From an uncultured Fretibacterium sp. (GTDB lineage: Bacteria; Synergistota; Synergistia; Synergistales; Aminobacteriaceae), in NCBI GenBank assembly GCA_946183145.1, contig CAMGZM010000004.1, positions 117,680-181,679 of the forward strand: a DNA stretch of 64,000 nucleotides. Reading direction: 5' to 3'. The notes under the pieces are model-generated. The model did no database searches. It worked only from the letters and a program-made list of their open reading frames with translations, and was not told the origin of the DNA. The position numbers and the translations under genes were made by a program. Below, piece by piece: positions 54,647 through 63,886 of the stretch. Numbering within the stretch: position 1 is the first letter of the stretch; every line of letters starts with the position of its first letter.

Positions 54647-55873
54647 TTATTTCTTGTCCTTAAACGTTCCTTCAGTCCTCGAAACGATTACAGCAGAAGC
54701 AGCATCACCGACAATATTCGGAATGACCCTGCCCATGTTCAGAATACGATCTATACCCGCAAGAAGCCCAATTGCCTCCATCGGAAGATTCACGGAGGAT
54801 AATACTATCGTCAGCATTACGAGTCCTGAGCCGGGGATTCCCGCTGTGCCGATTGACGCAAGAGTCGCCGTAAGCATAATCATAACCTGCTGCGTGAAGC
54901 CAAGCTCAATGCCAAAAATCTGCGCCGTAAACACTACTGCTACAGCCTCGTATATCGCAGTCCCGTTCATGTTCATTACAGCCCCGAAAGGTATCACGAA
55001 ATTCGCTGTCTCATCATCAACGCCGATATTCTTCGTGCATTTCAGGTTGAGAGGAATTGTAGCGACGCTTGAGCATGTAGCGAACACGAACGCCATAGCC
55101 TCTTTCATCTCATGCAGGAAACGCAGAGGATTAACCCGCCCGATTACGCCGACCATCAATCCAGCCTGAACAACAATAACGTAGATTGCACCGGCTATAT
55201 ACATTGCCGCGATTGCCTTAATGTACGGAATGAGAATCTCCGGGCCGTTTGAGCCGACAACATTCGCCATCAGTCCGAAAACACCGTAGGGCGTGAACTC
55301 AAGAACGATATTTGTGATTTCCTTCATTGCTTCCTGCCCTGAACGGAAAATATCAAGCAGAGGCTTCACAGGCTCACCGATTTTCATTAACGCAAAGCCT
55401 AACATGAGCGCAAAGAAAATTATCTGCAGGAGATTCTGTTTTGCGAGAGCCTCGAACGGGTTATTAGGGATTATGTTAATGAGAGTGTCAAGCATAGAAA
55501 CTTCTTTTGCTGTTGAAGCTGTCTGACTCACTGTCTGCTGAATCGTTACGCCAGTCCCGACTCCGATTATGTTCGACGTTACGAGACCTAACACGATTGC
55601 TACAGCGGTTGACACGAGGAAACACACAACAGTTTTCACGCCCATACGGCCGAGCTTTTTCCCGTCGCCGACATCAGCAGCAGCGCAAACGAGAAGGCAC
55701 AATACGAGCGGAGCTACTACCATCGTAAGAAGACGAGTCAGAATCGTGCCGAGAGGGTTAAGGACTTTCGCGCCAGGCCCCCATATCAATCCTACAGCAA
55801 TTCCCAGAACGAAACCGATCATTATACGCGTGAAGAGACTCCAATTACGCCACGGCTTAAAGATATATCCCAT
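54647..55873 (-). CDS. Dicarboxylate/amino acid:cation symporter (DAACS)
   Basis: 408 aa, GltP-like, eight membrane helices and two re-entrant loops. Landmarks: FATCSSVATIPLNLKC (Ser-rich HP1), AVMNMNGTAIYEAVAVVF (NMDGT-type motif) and GIPGSGLVML (HP2). The family moves glutamate, aspartate or C4-dicarboxylates with Na+ or H+. Downstream of the UxaA-type dehydratase, it may import its substrate or a related hydroxyacid; that link is inference. Confidence 0.88.
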   Translation of the reverse strand: MGYIFKPWRNWSLFTRIMIGFVLGIAVGLIWGPGAKVLNPLGTILTRLLTMVVAPLVLCLLVCAAADVGDGKKLGRMGVKTVVCFLVSTAVAIVLGLVTSNIIGVGTGVTIQQTVSQTASTAKEVSMLDTLINIIPNNPFEALAKQNLLQIIFFALMLGFALMKIGEPVKPLLDIFRSGQEAMKEITNIVLEFTPYGVFGLMANVVGSNGPEILIPYIKAIAAMYIAGAIYVIVVQAGLMVGVIGRVNPLRFLHEMKEAMAFVFATCSSVATIPLNLKCTKNIGVDDETANFVIPFGAVMNMNGTAIYEAVAVVFTAQIFGIELGFTQQVMIMLTATLASIGTAGIPGSGLVMLTIVLSSVNLPMEAIGLLAGIDRILNMGRVIPNIVGDAASAVIVSRTEGTFKDKK

Positions 55874-55951
55874 AATATATAATTCCTCCTGTAGTAGATT
55901 TTTTGATTTGCTCCCATTTGACTCCCGCCAGAGTCGTGGGAGCGTTCTGCA

Positions 55952-57112
55952 CTATACGAAACGGCAGACGTGATCCACAGCAATATCGCTGAAGCCGTAA
56001 GCCTCTGCCTTTGTGAGTCTTCCGTTGCAAACATCGTGAATGACATCAACAAGCTCACGGCCCATTTCCTTGTACGTTTTCTCGCCCGTGATTATCGCGC
56101 TGAGGTCTACGTCCATATTGTCCTCCATAGCCTTGTAGGTTCGTGCGTTGGCTGTAACTTTCAGCACAGGGACAATAGCATTCCCCGTAGGAGTCCCTCG
56201 CCCTGTCGTGAAAATTACGGCGTTGCAACCTCCTGCGACCATTGATGTGATTGATGATATGTCGAATCCGGCTGTATCCATCACTACCGCGCCGCGCTTT
56301 GTGGGTCTTGCTGCCTGCTCTAACACTTCAACGATAGGACGAGTCCCGCCTTTGCGTATACATCCGAGACTCTTCTCGTCAAGCGTTGAGAGTCCCCCGG
56401 CTTTGTTGCCCGGTGTAGGCTGTCCTGCCCTGCAATCCTGCCCGGCTGCCTTCAAATGTTCCTCGTAGTTACGGCAAACCTCTATTATCTGGTTGTGTAT
56501 TTCGGGAGTCGCTGCTCTTTTCGCTAAAACATGTTCACCGCCAATCCATTCGATTGACTCGCTCATCATTGTTGACGCTCCCATATCGACAAGCAAATCA
56601 CTCAATTCACCTACAGCGGGGTTGCTCGCAATTCCTGATGTTGCGTCTGAACCTCCGCATTCAATCCCTAAAAGTAACTCCGAAATGTCGCAAAGTTCCT
56701 TCTGCTGACGACCTGCGTCTGAAGCAATTTCCCGCGCGGCTCTTACGGCTTTTTCGATTGTGCGTAACGTTCCGCCTTCCTCCTGAATCCCGAATGAGAC
56801 AACCGGCTTTGATGTCATGGCCTGAATCTTTTCGCGCAAAGGCTTGTGTCCGACAGTCTCACAGCCCAATCCGATAATGACAACGCCATACACATTGGGA
56901 TTGCACGCGAACCCCGTCAAAACTTTCTGGCTCATGTCCGTATTTGCCTGAACATCTGAGCAGCCCGTGTTGAAAACGATATTTACAGCCCCGCGAACCT
57001 GACTCGCAGTTATCCTCGCTGACTCCGAACCGCAAACGCACGTCGGGAGAATTAATACGTGATTCCTAATTCCCGCTCTGCCTTCCTTGCGCTTATATCC
57101 CCAAAACTGCAT
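55952..57112 (-). CDS. UxaA-family hydrolase, large subunit
   Basis: 386 aa catalytic part of the altronate/galactarate dehydratase (or sulfolactate lyase) family, Fe-S dependent beta-elimination of hydroxyacids. VLILPTCVCGSESARITA, VVIIGLGCETVGH, LLGIECGGSDATSGIASNPAVG, MDTAGFDISSITSMVAGGCN, FTTGRGTPTGNAIVPVLKVTAN. The Cys residues are cluster ligands in the family. Split from its SAF-domain small subunit 2 nt upstream, as in SuyAB and UxaA-type two-gene systems. Substrate not determinable here. Confidence 0.85.
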   Translation of the reverse strand: MQFWGYKRKEGRAGIRNHVLILPTCVCGSESARITASQVRGAVNIVFNTGCSDVQANTDMSQKVLTGFACNPNVYGVVIIGLGCETVGHKPLREKIQAMTSKPVVSFGIQEEGGTLRTIEKAVRAAREIASDAGRQQKELCDISELLLGIECGGSDATSGIASNPAVGELSDLLVDMGASTMMSESIEWIGGEHVLAKRAATPEIHNQIIEVCRNYEEHLKAAGQDCRAGQPTPGNKAGGLSTLDEKSLGCIRKGGTRPIVEVLEQAARPTKRGAVVMDTAGFDISSITSMVAGGCNAVIFTTGRGTPTGNAIVPVLKVTANARTYKAMEDNMDVDLSAIITGEKTYKEMGRELVDVIHDVCNGRLTKAEAYGFSDIAVDHVCRFV

Positions 57113-57114
57113 CG

Positions 57115-57429
57115 CTATTTACCCCCTGTAACATCAATCAATTCACTGTCATAATCACGCGGAACACTGTGCATGTTTTTGTCCCAGAGCCATCCGCCTT
57201 TTTTCACAGCGCAGTTAGTTTTTCCGAGCGACTCGCCGTATTTGATAACGTCTTCGCCTTCCGCAAAATCTTTCAGCGCAACCTTGTGGCAGTACGGTAT
57301 ATCATCAATTGCCGTAACGCTGAGAATGTCATTCCCTTTGCGGTAAAATACTTCACTTCCTGCTGAGACTTCATCAACGCACGTTACAACGTTGTCCGTC
57401 TCGTCAATCATAAGCGCGTTTATCTTCAT
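57115..57429 (-). CDS. UxaA-family hydrolase, SAF-domain small subunit
   Basis: 104 aa. SAF fold with DIPYCHKVALKDFAEGEDVIK and YGESLGKTNCAVKKGGWL, the pattern of the N-terminal domain of altronate dehydratase and of SuyA. First gene of the operon with the large subunit and the symporter; divergent from a LysR gene, which probably regulates it. Confidence 0.82.
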   Translation of the reverse strand: MKINALMIDETDNVVTCVDEVSAGSEVFYRKGNDILSVTAIDDIPYCHKVALKDFAEGEDVIKYGESLGKTNCAVKKGGWLWDKNMHSVPRDYDSELIDVTGGK

Positions 57430-57550
57430 GAATACGATTCCCCCTCGTTAAGGTTTCGTGTTTTGTTTGTTTGTGGATAATGTTATGTTAATATATTGCC
57501 GTCATAAAATCCAATTACAAATTATTATTCTGAGATTAGGAGAATTTATC

Positions 57551-58480
57551 ATGCAGCTAGAATATGAATACATACTTGCGGTTTACAGGGGAGGAAGTTT
57601 CACGAAAGCAGCCGAGATGATGCACGTAACGCAGCCGGCTTTGAGCATGGCAATAAAGAAGATTGAGAAGTCCGTCGGAATGACTCTTTTTGACAGAAGC
57701 ACGCGGCCTTTGGAGCTTACTGACGCGGGGCGCGCATACATGGAAGGAATACTTGAGATAATCATTCTTGAACATGAGATCAACGACAAGATTCATGACC
57801 TTCAGGACTTGAAGACGGGAAATCTTCACATAGGCGGCTCGCACTTCATCAACACTTGCGTACTTCCTGACGTAATGAGCGAATACAGCAGGAAATACCC
57901 GGGAATAAAAATCACTCTCACGGAGGAAAGCTCTGCTTCACTCGCTGAAATGCTGAATGAGAATCTCATCGACATAACGTTTTCATGCAGGGATGACATC
58001 ATAGACCGTTTCGGCTATCGTTCGGCGTTCAAGGATCATATATTGCTTGCTGTATCACCTGAGACTCTGAATCTTGACTGCGCTTTGTCGGCTGAAGATA
58101 TTATTGCGGGCAAACATCTCGATATGTTCTGCCCCGGTATACCGTTTGAGGAGATGGGAATGCTTGATTATATTCTGCTTTCGCCGGGGAATAATCTTCA
58201 TGACAGGGCGATGATGATTTTTGACGATCTAGGAATTGAGCCGCGAGTCAAAATTGAGATTTCACAGCTCTCAACGTCATATCATTTAGCGCGTTCAGGT
58301 TTTGGGGCTGCGTTCGTGAGCGACAGAATGATAACAGCGGGTGAAGACAGGCTGAAATTCTACAAGATTGATGCACCGTATACAGAGCGGGAATTTTTCA
58401 GCGTTCTTCCCAAAAGAGATTATGTCTCAAAAGCTGTGCGGGCATTCATTGACCTTTTAAGCGGGAAATACAAGCGGTAA
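57551..58480 (+). CDS. LysR family transcriptional regulator
   Basis: About 309 aa from ATG 57551 (AGGAG 8 nt upstream; the longer frame from 57458 lacks a site). N-terminal winged HTH: LAVYRGGSFTKAAEMMHVTQ, PALSMAIKKIEKSVGMTLFDRS. The effector domain contains LHIGGSHFINTCVLPDVM. Divergent from the UxaA/symporter operon across a 121-bp AT-rich intergenic region, the usual arrangement for a LysR regulator and its target. Confidence 0.9.
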   Translation: MQLEYEYILAVYRGGSFTKAAEMMHVTQPALSMAIKKIEKSVGMTLFDRSTRPLELTDAGRAYMEGILEIIILEHEINDKIHDLQDLKTGNLHIGGSHFINTCVLPDVMSEYSRKYPGIKITLTEESSASLAEMLNENLIDITFSCRDDIIDRFGYRSAFKDHILLAVSPETLNLDCALSAEDIIAGKHLDMFCPGIPFEEMGMLDYILLSPGNNLHDRAMMIFDDLGIEPRVKIEISQLSTSYHLARSGFGAAFVSDRMITAGEDRLKFYKIDAPYTEREFFSVLPKRDYVSKAVRAFIDLLSGKYKR

Positions 58481-58520
58481 AAAAATATCCTCCGAATTTC
58501 GCGGGGGCATTTCGTTACCG

Positions 58521-59186
58521 TTATGATTTTGCTTTTGCGGCGAGTCTCGCTCCGAGTTCGTATGCTTTCCTGAGGTCTTCAGGGAAAACCTTTTCGCGGT
58601 GTTCTGCCTTGACGGGTTCACTGAACATGCTTGCGTCGTATCGTGAATAGTCGGTGAACTGGTATGTGTTGTACGCGCATAATTCCTCGCAGTAACCTAA
58701 AACGAGATTCATTGCGCTTGCGTTCGGTGAAAGGTATTCGGGGTAATGAATCTTTGCGGCTAAATCTTCCGGGCAGTTCATCGTGTAGATTATTCCGCTG
58801 TATATCGTCTTGTCGATGTTTCTCGGCCTCGAACCGTCCGGGTTTACCTCGTACTTCATAATGGGGAATAACAGACGCTCGATAAATGATCTGAACATCC
58901 CCGTAGGATAGCTGAAGTATACCGGGCTTCCTGCGACAATGACATCTGACTCCAACGCCTTCTCAAGAACTGGCCGCAAATCATCACGGTACGCGCATAA
59001 TCCGTTTGTCTTGTTGTTCTTGACCTTGCACGCGAAGCACGAGACACAGCCCTTGAACTTGTAATCGTAAAGGTGAATCATCTCGCACTCAGCACCCGAA
59101 TCAATTGCGCCCTTCATGGCCGACTCCAACATCTTGTGAGTGTTCCAATTTTTTCGCGGTGATGCGTTCACAAATAATGCTTTCAT
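58521..59186 (-). CDS. Iron-sulfur flavoprotein / NADPH-dependent FMN reductase family
   Basis: 221 aa flavodoxin-like. FVNASPRKNWNTHKMLESA FMN loop, then the cysteine pattern CVSCFACKVKNNKTNGLC (CxxCxxC...C), typical of Isf-type proteins that bind a [4Fe-4S] cluster, and SPVYFSYPTGMFRSFIERL. Redox partner in anaerobic metabolism; substrate unknown. Confidence 0.82.
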   Translation of the reverse strand: MKALFVNASPRKNWNTHKMLESAMKGAIDSGAECEMIHLYDYKFKGCVSCFACKVKNNKTNGLCAYRDDLRPVLEKALESDVIVAGSPVYFSYPTGMFRSFIERLLFPIMKYEVNPDGSRPRNIDKTIYSGIIYTMNCPEDLAAKIHYPEYLSPNASAMNLVLGYCEELCAYNTYQFTDYSRYDASMFSEPVKAEHREKVFPEDLRKAYELGARLAAKAKS

Positions 59187-59282
59187 TTTGGTATTGCCCC
59201 CTCCGATATGTTTATCGTATTATACTAAACGAAAATAACGACAATAAATCCTCAATAGAATAACGAAAGGAGCATACACAAA

Positions 59283-60482
59283 TTGACTTCCAGAATCTTC
59301 AAGTCCAACTCAAAATATAAATCATTCATTCTGTCATTGGCGGTTTTCGGATTAGCATACGGATTGTATAAAGCAGTCCTCGATAATTATCTTGCGGAAA
59401 TAGTCAGCATGACTCAATTTGACCGGGGAGTCTCTGAATTTTTCCGTGAATTGCCCGGCTTCATGCTGGTGTTTGTTCTTGCGCTCCTCTATGAGTTCTC
59501 AGCAGAAAAGATCTTCAAGGCGGGGGCGATAATCATGCTTGCGGGAATGGCTATGCAGTCCGTGATACCTGCGAATAGATTCCTCGTAACATGCGCTGTA
59601 TTCGTATACTCACTCGGCGAGCATATGCAGTACGGAATGAGAAGCACTCTTGCGCTTGAGTACGCTAAATCAGGGAAGGGCGGCGCGGCTTTAGGACTCC
59701 AAAATTCCGCGTACCAGTTCGGGACTCTCGCAGGGTATATAGTTGTGGCGTTTGTGTTTGGATTCTTGGCCGGGAAAATGAATCTATATCGGCCTGTGTT
59801 TGTCGTATCGTCAGCAATAACATTCATCGGATTCATCATCGCTCTGAAAATGACGGCGCAAAGCAAGCATGAACACACCGTAACAAGATTCTATTTCCGC
59901 CGAAAATACTTCAAGTTCTACATGCTCGAAATATTTTACGGAGCGAGGAAGCAGATATTCTTCACGTTCGGGCCGTATTTGCTCGTGCTGTTTTACGGAG
60001 CTGGGGCAATGTCGATAAGCATACTTTTCGCGCTGTCAGCAATCGCAACATTCATATTCTCCCCTATAATAGGAAGGATTATTGACCGTTACGGCTACAA
60101 AATCGTGATGGTGATGGACACATTGATACTTGTGATTGTGTGCTTCTTTTACGGCTTCGCGCATCACATTTTCCCGAAAGATATTGCGTTCCTCGTTTGC
60201 TGTGTGAACTACATACTCGACGCTGTAATCTCTCTTGCGTCAATGGCATCAAACGTATACGTTCAGGATTTATCCGACAATGCAGAAGAAGTCAAAGCGA
60301 CAATAGCAACTGGAGTCTCAGTAAATCACCTCATAACGATATTGATTGCGTTATTCGGCGGATGGATATGGCAGGTAATGGGAATCGAGACACTTTTCGT
60401 GATGTCTGCGGTTTTCGGATTGCTTAACAGTGCGTACGCGGCTACAATTGACGCAGAAAATGACAGACGAGCATTTGTGTGA
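59283..60482 (+). CDS. Major facilitator superfamily transporter
   Basis: 399 aa, TTG start at 59283 after AAAGGAG. Twelve hydrophobic segments; a conserved loop FSPIIGRIIDRYGYK matches the MFS GxxxDRxGRR-type signature and its partner is in the first half. Resembles uncharacterised MFS of anaerobes; substrate unknown. Confidence 0.82.
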   Translation: MTSRIFKSNSKYKSFILSLAVFGLAYGLYKAVLDNYLAEIVSMTQFDRGVSEFFRELPGFMLVFVLALLYEFSAEKIFKAGAIIMLAGMAMQSVIPANRFLVTCAVFVYSLGEHMQYGMRSTLALEYAKSGKGGAALGLQNSAYQFGTLAGYIVVAFVFGFLAGKMNLYRPVFVVSSAITFIGFIIALKMTAQSKHEHTVTRFYFRRKYFKFYMLEIFYGARKQIFFTFGPYLLVLFYGAGAMSISILFALSAIATFIFSPIIGRIIDRYGYKIVMVMDTLILVIVCFFYGFAHHIFPKDIAFLVCCVNYILDAVISLASMASNVYVQDLSDNAEEVKATIATGVSVNHLITILIALFGGWIWQVMGIETLFVMSAVFGLLNSAYAATIDAENDRRAFV

Positions 60483-60502
60483 AAGAAAACGTGAAACAAA
60501 AA

Positions 60503-60530
60503 CGGGAGAGTCCCACGTGAGATTCTCCCG
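60503..60530. terminator. Bidirectional terminator
   Basis: CGGGAGA (60503-60509) pairs with TCTCCCG (60524-60530); followed by TTATTTTT on the plus strand. Between MFS and the convergent Pro-rich gene. Confidence 0.85.
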
Positions 60531-60546
60531 TTATTTTTATGGCTTG

Positions 60547-61239
60547 TTACCTGCAAGGGCCTCTGCGTTGTGCTGGTGCTCTGTGTACAGGAACGTTCGG
60601 TACTCTTATGACCGGCTGTGGCGCGGGGCTGTAATGCGGTGGAGCTGGCCTGTAATGAGGCGGTGCGGGTCTGTAATGAGTCGGCCTGCGATCGTAACGC
60701 GGAACGGGATAATACACTCTATCGCTGCCTCTGTCTTTGGGTAAATTGTTATGTATCACCATTCCCGCAATGACTCCCACGATTCCCGCCGCGATTATTG
60801 CTCCTGTGTTGTCTTTCTCCCTGATGACTGTTCCTCCGCTTGAGGGCTGTGGTGCTGGTGCCGGGGACGGTGCTGGGACTCGCGCTCTTGATGGTGATGG
60901 TGTGTATGATGGTTTGCGTGATGGTGTGTATGATGGTGATGATTCTGTTCTTCCTGATGCGGCCGCGAGGAGGGCTTGCCTGTGCTCAGGGCTTACGGCG
61001 TTGGGAGCTTCTGAGAGGAGTTTTGTTATTGCGCTTCTGCAAAGTTCGCTCATATATCCGCCGTCTGCAACCCATGCCATACACGCGCTTCTTTCTTCCG
61101 GCAAGAGATGTGTGAATGCTTCTGTTCCTGAGTAAACGATTAGCGCGTCGCGTGCGTCATCTTCAGTGTAAGCAAATGAGATTGACGAAAAAATTATTAC
61201 GAGACTTATTGCTGAGAGAGCGAGAAAAAATTTCTTCAT
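60547..61239 (-). CDS. Pro-rich envelope protein
   Basis: 230 aa from ATG 61239 (AAGGTGG 10 nt upstream). Signal peptide MKKFFLALSAISLVIIFSSISFA; a helical domain (EERSACMAWVADGGYMSELC, two Cys), a Ser/Pro linker (PSYTPSRKPSYTPSPSRA), a hydrophobic helix (GAIIAAGIVGVIAGMVIHN) and a Tyr/Pro/His-rich tail with HYRPAPP repeats. Not assigned to a family; probably periplasmic or envelope-spanning. Confidence 0.7.
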   Translation of the reverse strand: MKKFFLALSAISLVIIFSSISFAYTEDDARDALIVYSGTEAFTHLLPEERSACMAWVADGGYMSELCRSAITKLLSEAPNAVSPEHRQALLAAASGRTESSPSYTPSRKPSYTPSPSRARVPAPSPAPAPQPSSGGTVIREKDNTGAIIAAGIVGVIAGMVIHNNLPKDRGSDRVYYPVPRYDRRPTHYRPAPPHYRPAPPHYSPAPQPVIRVPNVPVHRAPAQRRGPCR

Positions 61240-61329
61240 GGTTTTCATTCCACCTTTCAAGACATAAAGATAACACGTTGGTATAAAGATTGTGTGAAAG
61301 ACTTTGAGAAAATTTGTGAAAGGGCATAA

Positions 61330-61418
61330 CAAAAAGACAAGGTTTTGTGCTATAATTTCTTTGTCTTAAAAAGTACGCACACGGCTGTTTAGGTGTGAGC
61401 CTTTAGCCTTCCTTGTCT
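61330..61418 (-). ncRNA. Putative pilin-linked small RNA, copy C
   Basis: Transcribed away from pilin C. Minus-strand TATAAT (61430-61425), exactly 6 nt, then AGACAAGG (61418-61411) pairing with CCTTGTCT (61342-61335) and TTTTGTT. Conserved TGTGC (61381-61377) can pair with GCACA (61350-61346). In this copy GGCT/AGCC and CACAC/GTGTG interleave and could form a pseudoknot. The 349-bp gap 61240-61588 also contains the pilin C leader. Confidence 0.6.
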
Positions 61419-61424
61419 GTACTA

Positions 61425-61430
61425 ATTATA
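61425..61430 (-). promoter_or_regulatory. Extended -10 promoter of putative small RNA C
   Basis: Minus-strand TGTTATAAT, same 6-nt spacing to the RNA start as copies A and B. Confidence 0.55.
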
Positions 61431-61504
61431 ACACATGGCAAGTAAAGCGTGAAATAGTTGTGTGCAAAAATTTTTCTCATATTCAAGTAACAAGCGTCAA
61501 AGGT

Positions 61505-61555
61505 TTGCAGTAATCATTCTGCATGAGGATTCATCTGTAATAGGCGGCGGATGAA
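61505..61555 (+). promoter_or_regulatory. Two-hairpin 5' leader of pilin C
   Basis: Hairpin 1 TTGCAG (61505-61510) with CTGCA (61519-61523); hairpin 2 TTCATC (61530-61535) with GATGAA (61550-61555), loop with AATAGGCGGC. In pilin B stem 2 is TTCATTC/GAATGAA, so complementarity is kept despite sequence change. Confidence 0.45.
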
Positions 61556-61588
61556 AGAAGGAAAAAAATTACAGGAGGAAAGATTCAC

Positions 61589-62110
61589 ATGAAGAGAACA
61601 AGAAAAGGTTTCACGCTCGTTGAGTTGTTAATTGTCATTGGCATCATTGGTATTCTCTCGGCAATGGGTGTAGTTGGAGGCTCGGAGGCAAACAACATAG
61701 CGAACGCAAATAAAATCGTTGAAGAGTTCAAGATTATCGGCGCGGCTATGAATATGTACTACGCAGACAACAGAGCTGTAATCGAGAAAACAGCGGATGA
61801 TGATTTGCCCGCATTAATCTTAGAAGGCATAAAACCCTACGTTAAGACTACAGACTCTATAATCGCCACTGGAACAGGTGCAGGCAAATACTTAATCGAA
61901 GTTGATAAAGGGCAGTGGTGGCTAACGTATGAATTACCTGACGGTGAATCAAAGGTAGCCAAGATACTTGCGAACAAGGCAACAACCGAAGGACTCCACG
62001 CAGACAAAAAGGAGACAGCAACAAAAACAGTGGGCGAAGGAACGGAAACGACAACGAATCCTTATGAGACCGGCAGTGATAAGAAAAATGTCTATTACCG
62101 AGTCCGCTAA
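61589..62110 (+). CDS. Type IV pilin-like protein (cassette C)
   Basis: 173 aa. Leader MKRTRKG, cleavage site G|FTLVELLIVIGIIGILSAMG, helix to IIGAAMNMYYADN, variable domain (KGQWWLTYELPDGESKVAKI) and YYRVR at the end. CAGGAGG upstream. Same flanks as cassettes A and B. The hydrogenase gene follows behind a terminator. Confidence 0.9.
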   Translation: MKRTRKGFTLVELLIVIGIIGILSAMGVVGGSEANNIANANKIVEEFKIIGAAMNMYYADNRAVIEKTADDDLPALILEGIKPYVKTTDSIIATGTGAGKYLIEVDKGQWWLTYELPDGESKVAKILANKATTEGLHADKKETATKTVGEGTETTTNPYETGSDKKNVYYRVR

Positions 62111-62155
62111 ACGACAAACGACAAACCTATAACCAAACAACACAATATAAATCTG

Positions 62156-62190
62156 AGTCCCCACGCCTATTATGGGGACTCCTTTTTTGC
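62156..62190 (+). terminator. Terminator of pilin cassette C
   Basis: GAGTCCCC pairs with GGGGACTC, loop containing ACGCCTAT, followed by a T run; the third copy of the pilin-type terminator. Confidence 0.85.
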
Positions 62191-62243
62191 GCTGATACTC
62201 TATAATTATTTCATCCACAAAATTTTTACAGGAAGTGATGCAA

Positions 62244-63764
62244 ATGGGAATGAGGGGTATTCATACCTCAGTTAATGACATAAGACGCGCAATCTTTTCT
62301 GAGGTCGCAAAATTATCCTACAACTACAAGCCCGGCGACCTTCACGAAATGGAGCTTATACCCTACAGAGTCATCCCCGGCGAAATATCACATTACCGCG
62401 ATGACGTGTTTCTTGAGCGCGCAATCGTCAGAGAACGTATACGACTCGCAATGGGACTCCCCCTCCGAAAAGCCTCCGAACATGCTCCCGTCTCAACAGG
62501 CGCAGAAGAATGCGTACACCCGGAGAAATATTATCAGCCTCCGTTAATCAACATCATCAAGTTCGCGTGCCACTCATGCCCGGACAACAAGGTAGTTATC
62601 ACTGACCAGTGCCAGGGATGTTTAGCCCGGCCATGTTCGCAAGTTTGTCCCAAAGACGCAATATATTTCGAGCATGGGCAGGGTCATATTGACTCCGAGA
62701 AGTGCATAAAGTGCGGTAAATGTATGAGCGTGTGCCAGTACGGAGTCATTCTCAGAATGCAGAGGCCCTGCGCTGTTGCCTGCGGAATGAAAGCGATTGT
62801 TACGGACGAATACGGGCGCGCCGACATCGATCAGGAAAAATGCGTGTCGTGCGGAATGTGCCTCGCTAATTGCCCGTTTGGTGCGATTGCGGACAAGGCT
62901 CAAATCTTCCAGTGCATTCAGGCAATACGGAGCGAGACTCCCGTTTACGCGGCTATAGCTCCTGCTGTTGCGGGTCAGTTCGGGAAGACTCTCACGCCTG
63001 AGAAAATGCGCGCTGCATTCCGTGAGCTTGGGTTTGCTGACGTTGTAGAGGTTGCCGTCGGTGCTGACTTGTGTACGCTGCAAGAGGCTGAAGACTTTGT
63101 GAAGGAAGTCCCCGATCGTCTGCCCTTCATGGGAACATCGTGCTGTCCTGCGTGGTCTGTCATGGCAAAGAAAGAATTTCCCCAATACGCCGAATGTATA
63201 AGCATGGCATTGACTCCGATGGTTTTGACGGGGCGGCTCATAAAGAAGGAACATCCCGGCTGCAAAGTCGCATTCATCGGGCCATGTGCCGCAAAGAAAC
63301 TTGAAGCGAGTCGCAGAAGCGTGCGGAGTGATGTTGATTTTGTGCTTACGTTCGAGGAAGTGTTAGGAATGTTCGAGGCAAAAGAGGTTGACTTCGACTA
63401 TCTGGAGAAAATGCCCGTCCCTGACAACGCGAGCGCAGACGGAAGGGGCTTTGCTGTCTCAGGCGGAGTCGCTGAGGCTGTCGTCAACTGCATAAAGAAT
63501 CTTCACCCCGAACGCGAAATCTTGACCGAACGCGCTGAAGGTCTCAATGATTGCCGCAAAATGATGCTCATGGCCAAAGCAGGAAAACGCAACGGCTATC
63601 TTCTTGAGGGCATGGCATGTCCGGGGGGCTGTGTAGGCGGAGCAGGAACGGTAGAATTAATCACGCAGGCCGCGAATGAAGTCGCAAAAATTAAGCGTAT
63701 CAGCAAGAAGGCGCACGCATATGAAAGCGAGTTTGAGAAAATTCTGCCTGACCTTGAAGAGTAA
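62244..63764 (+). CDS. Monomeric [FeFe]-hydrogenase
   Basis: About 506 aa. Makes or oxidises H2 with ferredoxin. The N-terminus carries CHSCPDNKVVITDQCQGC and two 4Fe-4S ferredoxin motifs (CIKCGKCMSVCQYG, CVSCGMCLANCPFG). H-cluster motifs: L1 TSCCPAW with the proton-relay Cys, L2 GPCAAKKLE and L3 MACPGGCVGGAG. The L2 Gly replaces the Met of the usual MPCxxK. No NuoF- or NuoE-like partner is adjacent, so a ferredoxin-linked enzyme is likely. GTG 62235 or ATG 62238 are also in frame; ATG 62244 has the best spacing from GGAAG. Depends on HydF and HydG at 24-27 kb. Confidence 0.92.
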   Translation: MGMRGIHTSVNDIRRAIFSEVAKLSYNYKPGDLHEMELIPYRVIPGEISHYRDDVFLERAIVRERIRLAMGLPLRKASEHAPVSTGAEECVHPEKYYQPPLINIIKFACHSCPDNKVVITDQCQGCLARPCSQVCPKDAIYFEHGQGHIDSEKCIKCGKCMSVCQYGVILRMQRPCAVACGMKAIVTDEYGRADIDQEKCVSCGMCLANCPFGAIADKAQIFQCIQAIRSETPVYAAIAPAVAGQFGKTLTPEKMRAAFRELGFADVVEVAVGADLCTLQEAEDFVKEVPDRLPFMGTSCCPAWSVMAKKEFPQYAECISMALTPMVLTGRLIKKEHPGCKVAFIGPCAAKKLEASRRSVRSDVDFVLTFEEVLGMFEAKEVDFDYLEKMPVPDNASADGRGFAVSGGVAEAVVNCIKNLHPEREILTERAEGLNDCRKMMLMAKAGKRNGYLLEGMACPGGCVGGAGTVELITQAANEVAKIKRISKKAHAYESEFEKILPDLEE

Positions 63765-63801
63765 GTGCTTTCATTGAGAAATTGAATCATTTGCGCTATT
63801 A

Positions 63802-63850
63802 TTGCCCGTAAGATTCGAGTCAGACGATTCGATTCTCGCGGGCAAGTTTT
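63802..63850 (+). terminator. Terminator after the hydrogenase gene
   Basis: TTGCCCG (63802-63808) pairs with CGGGCAA (63839-63845), followed by a T run; the loop contains a second self-complementary part. Confidence 0.8.
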
Positions 63851-63886
63851 TTCCCCGTCAATCACATTTAGCAAGGAGGAATCACC

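Noticed and set aside
60737..61135. Plus-strand frames opposite the Pro-rich envelope gene
   Set aside because: Antisense shadows; the minus-strand gene has a signal peptide and ribosome site.
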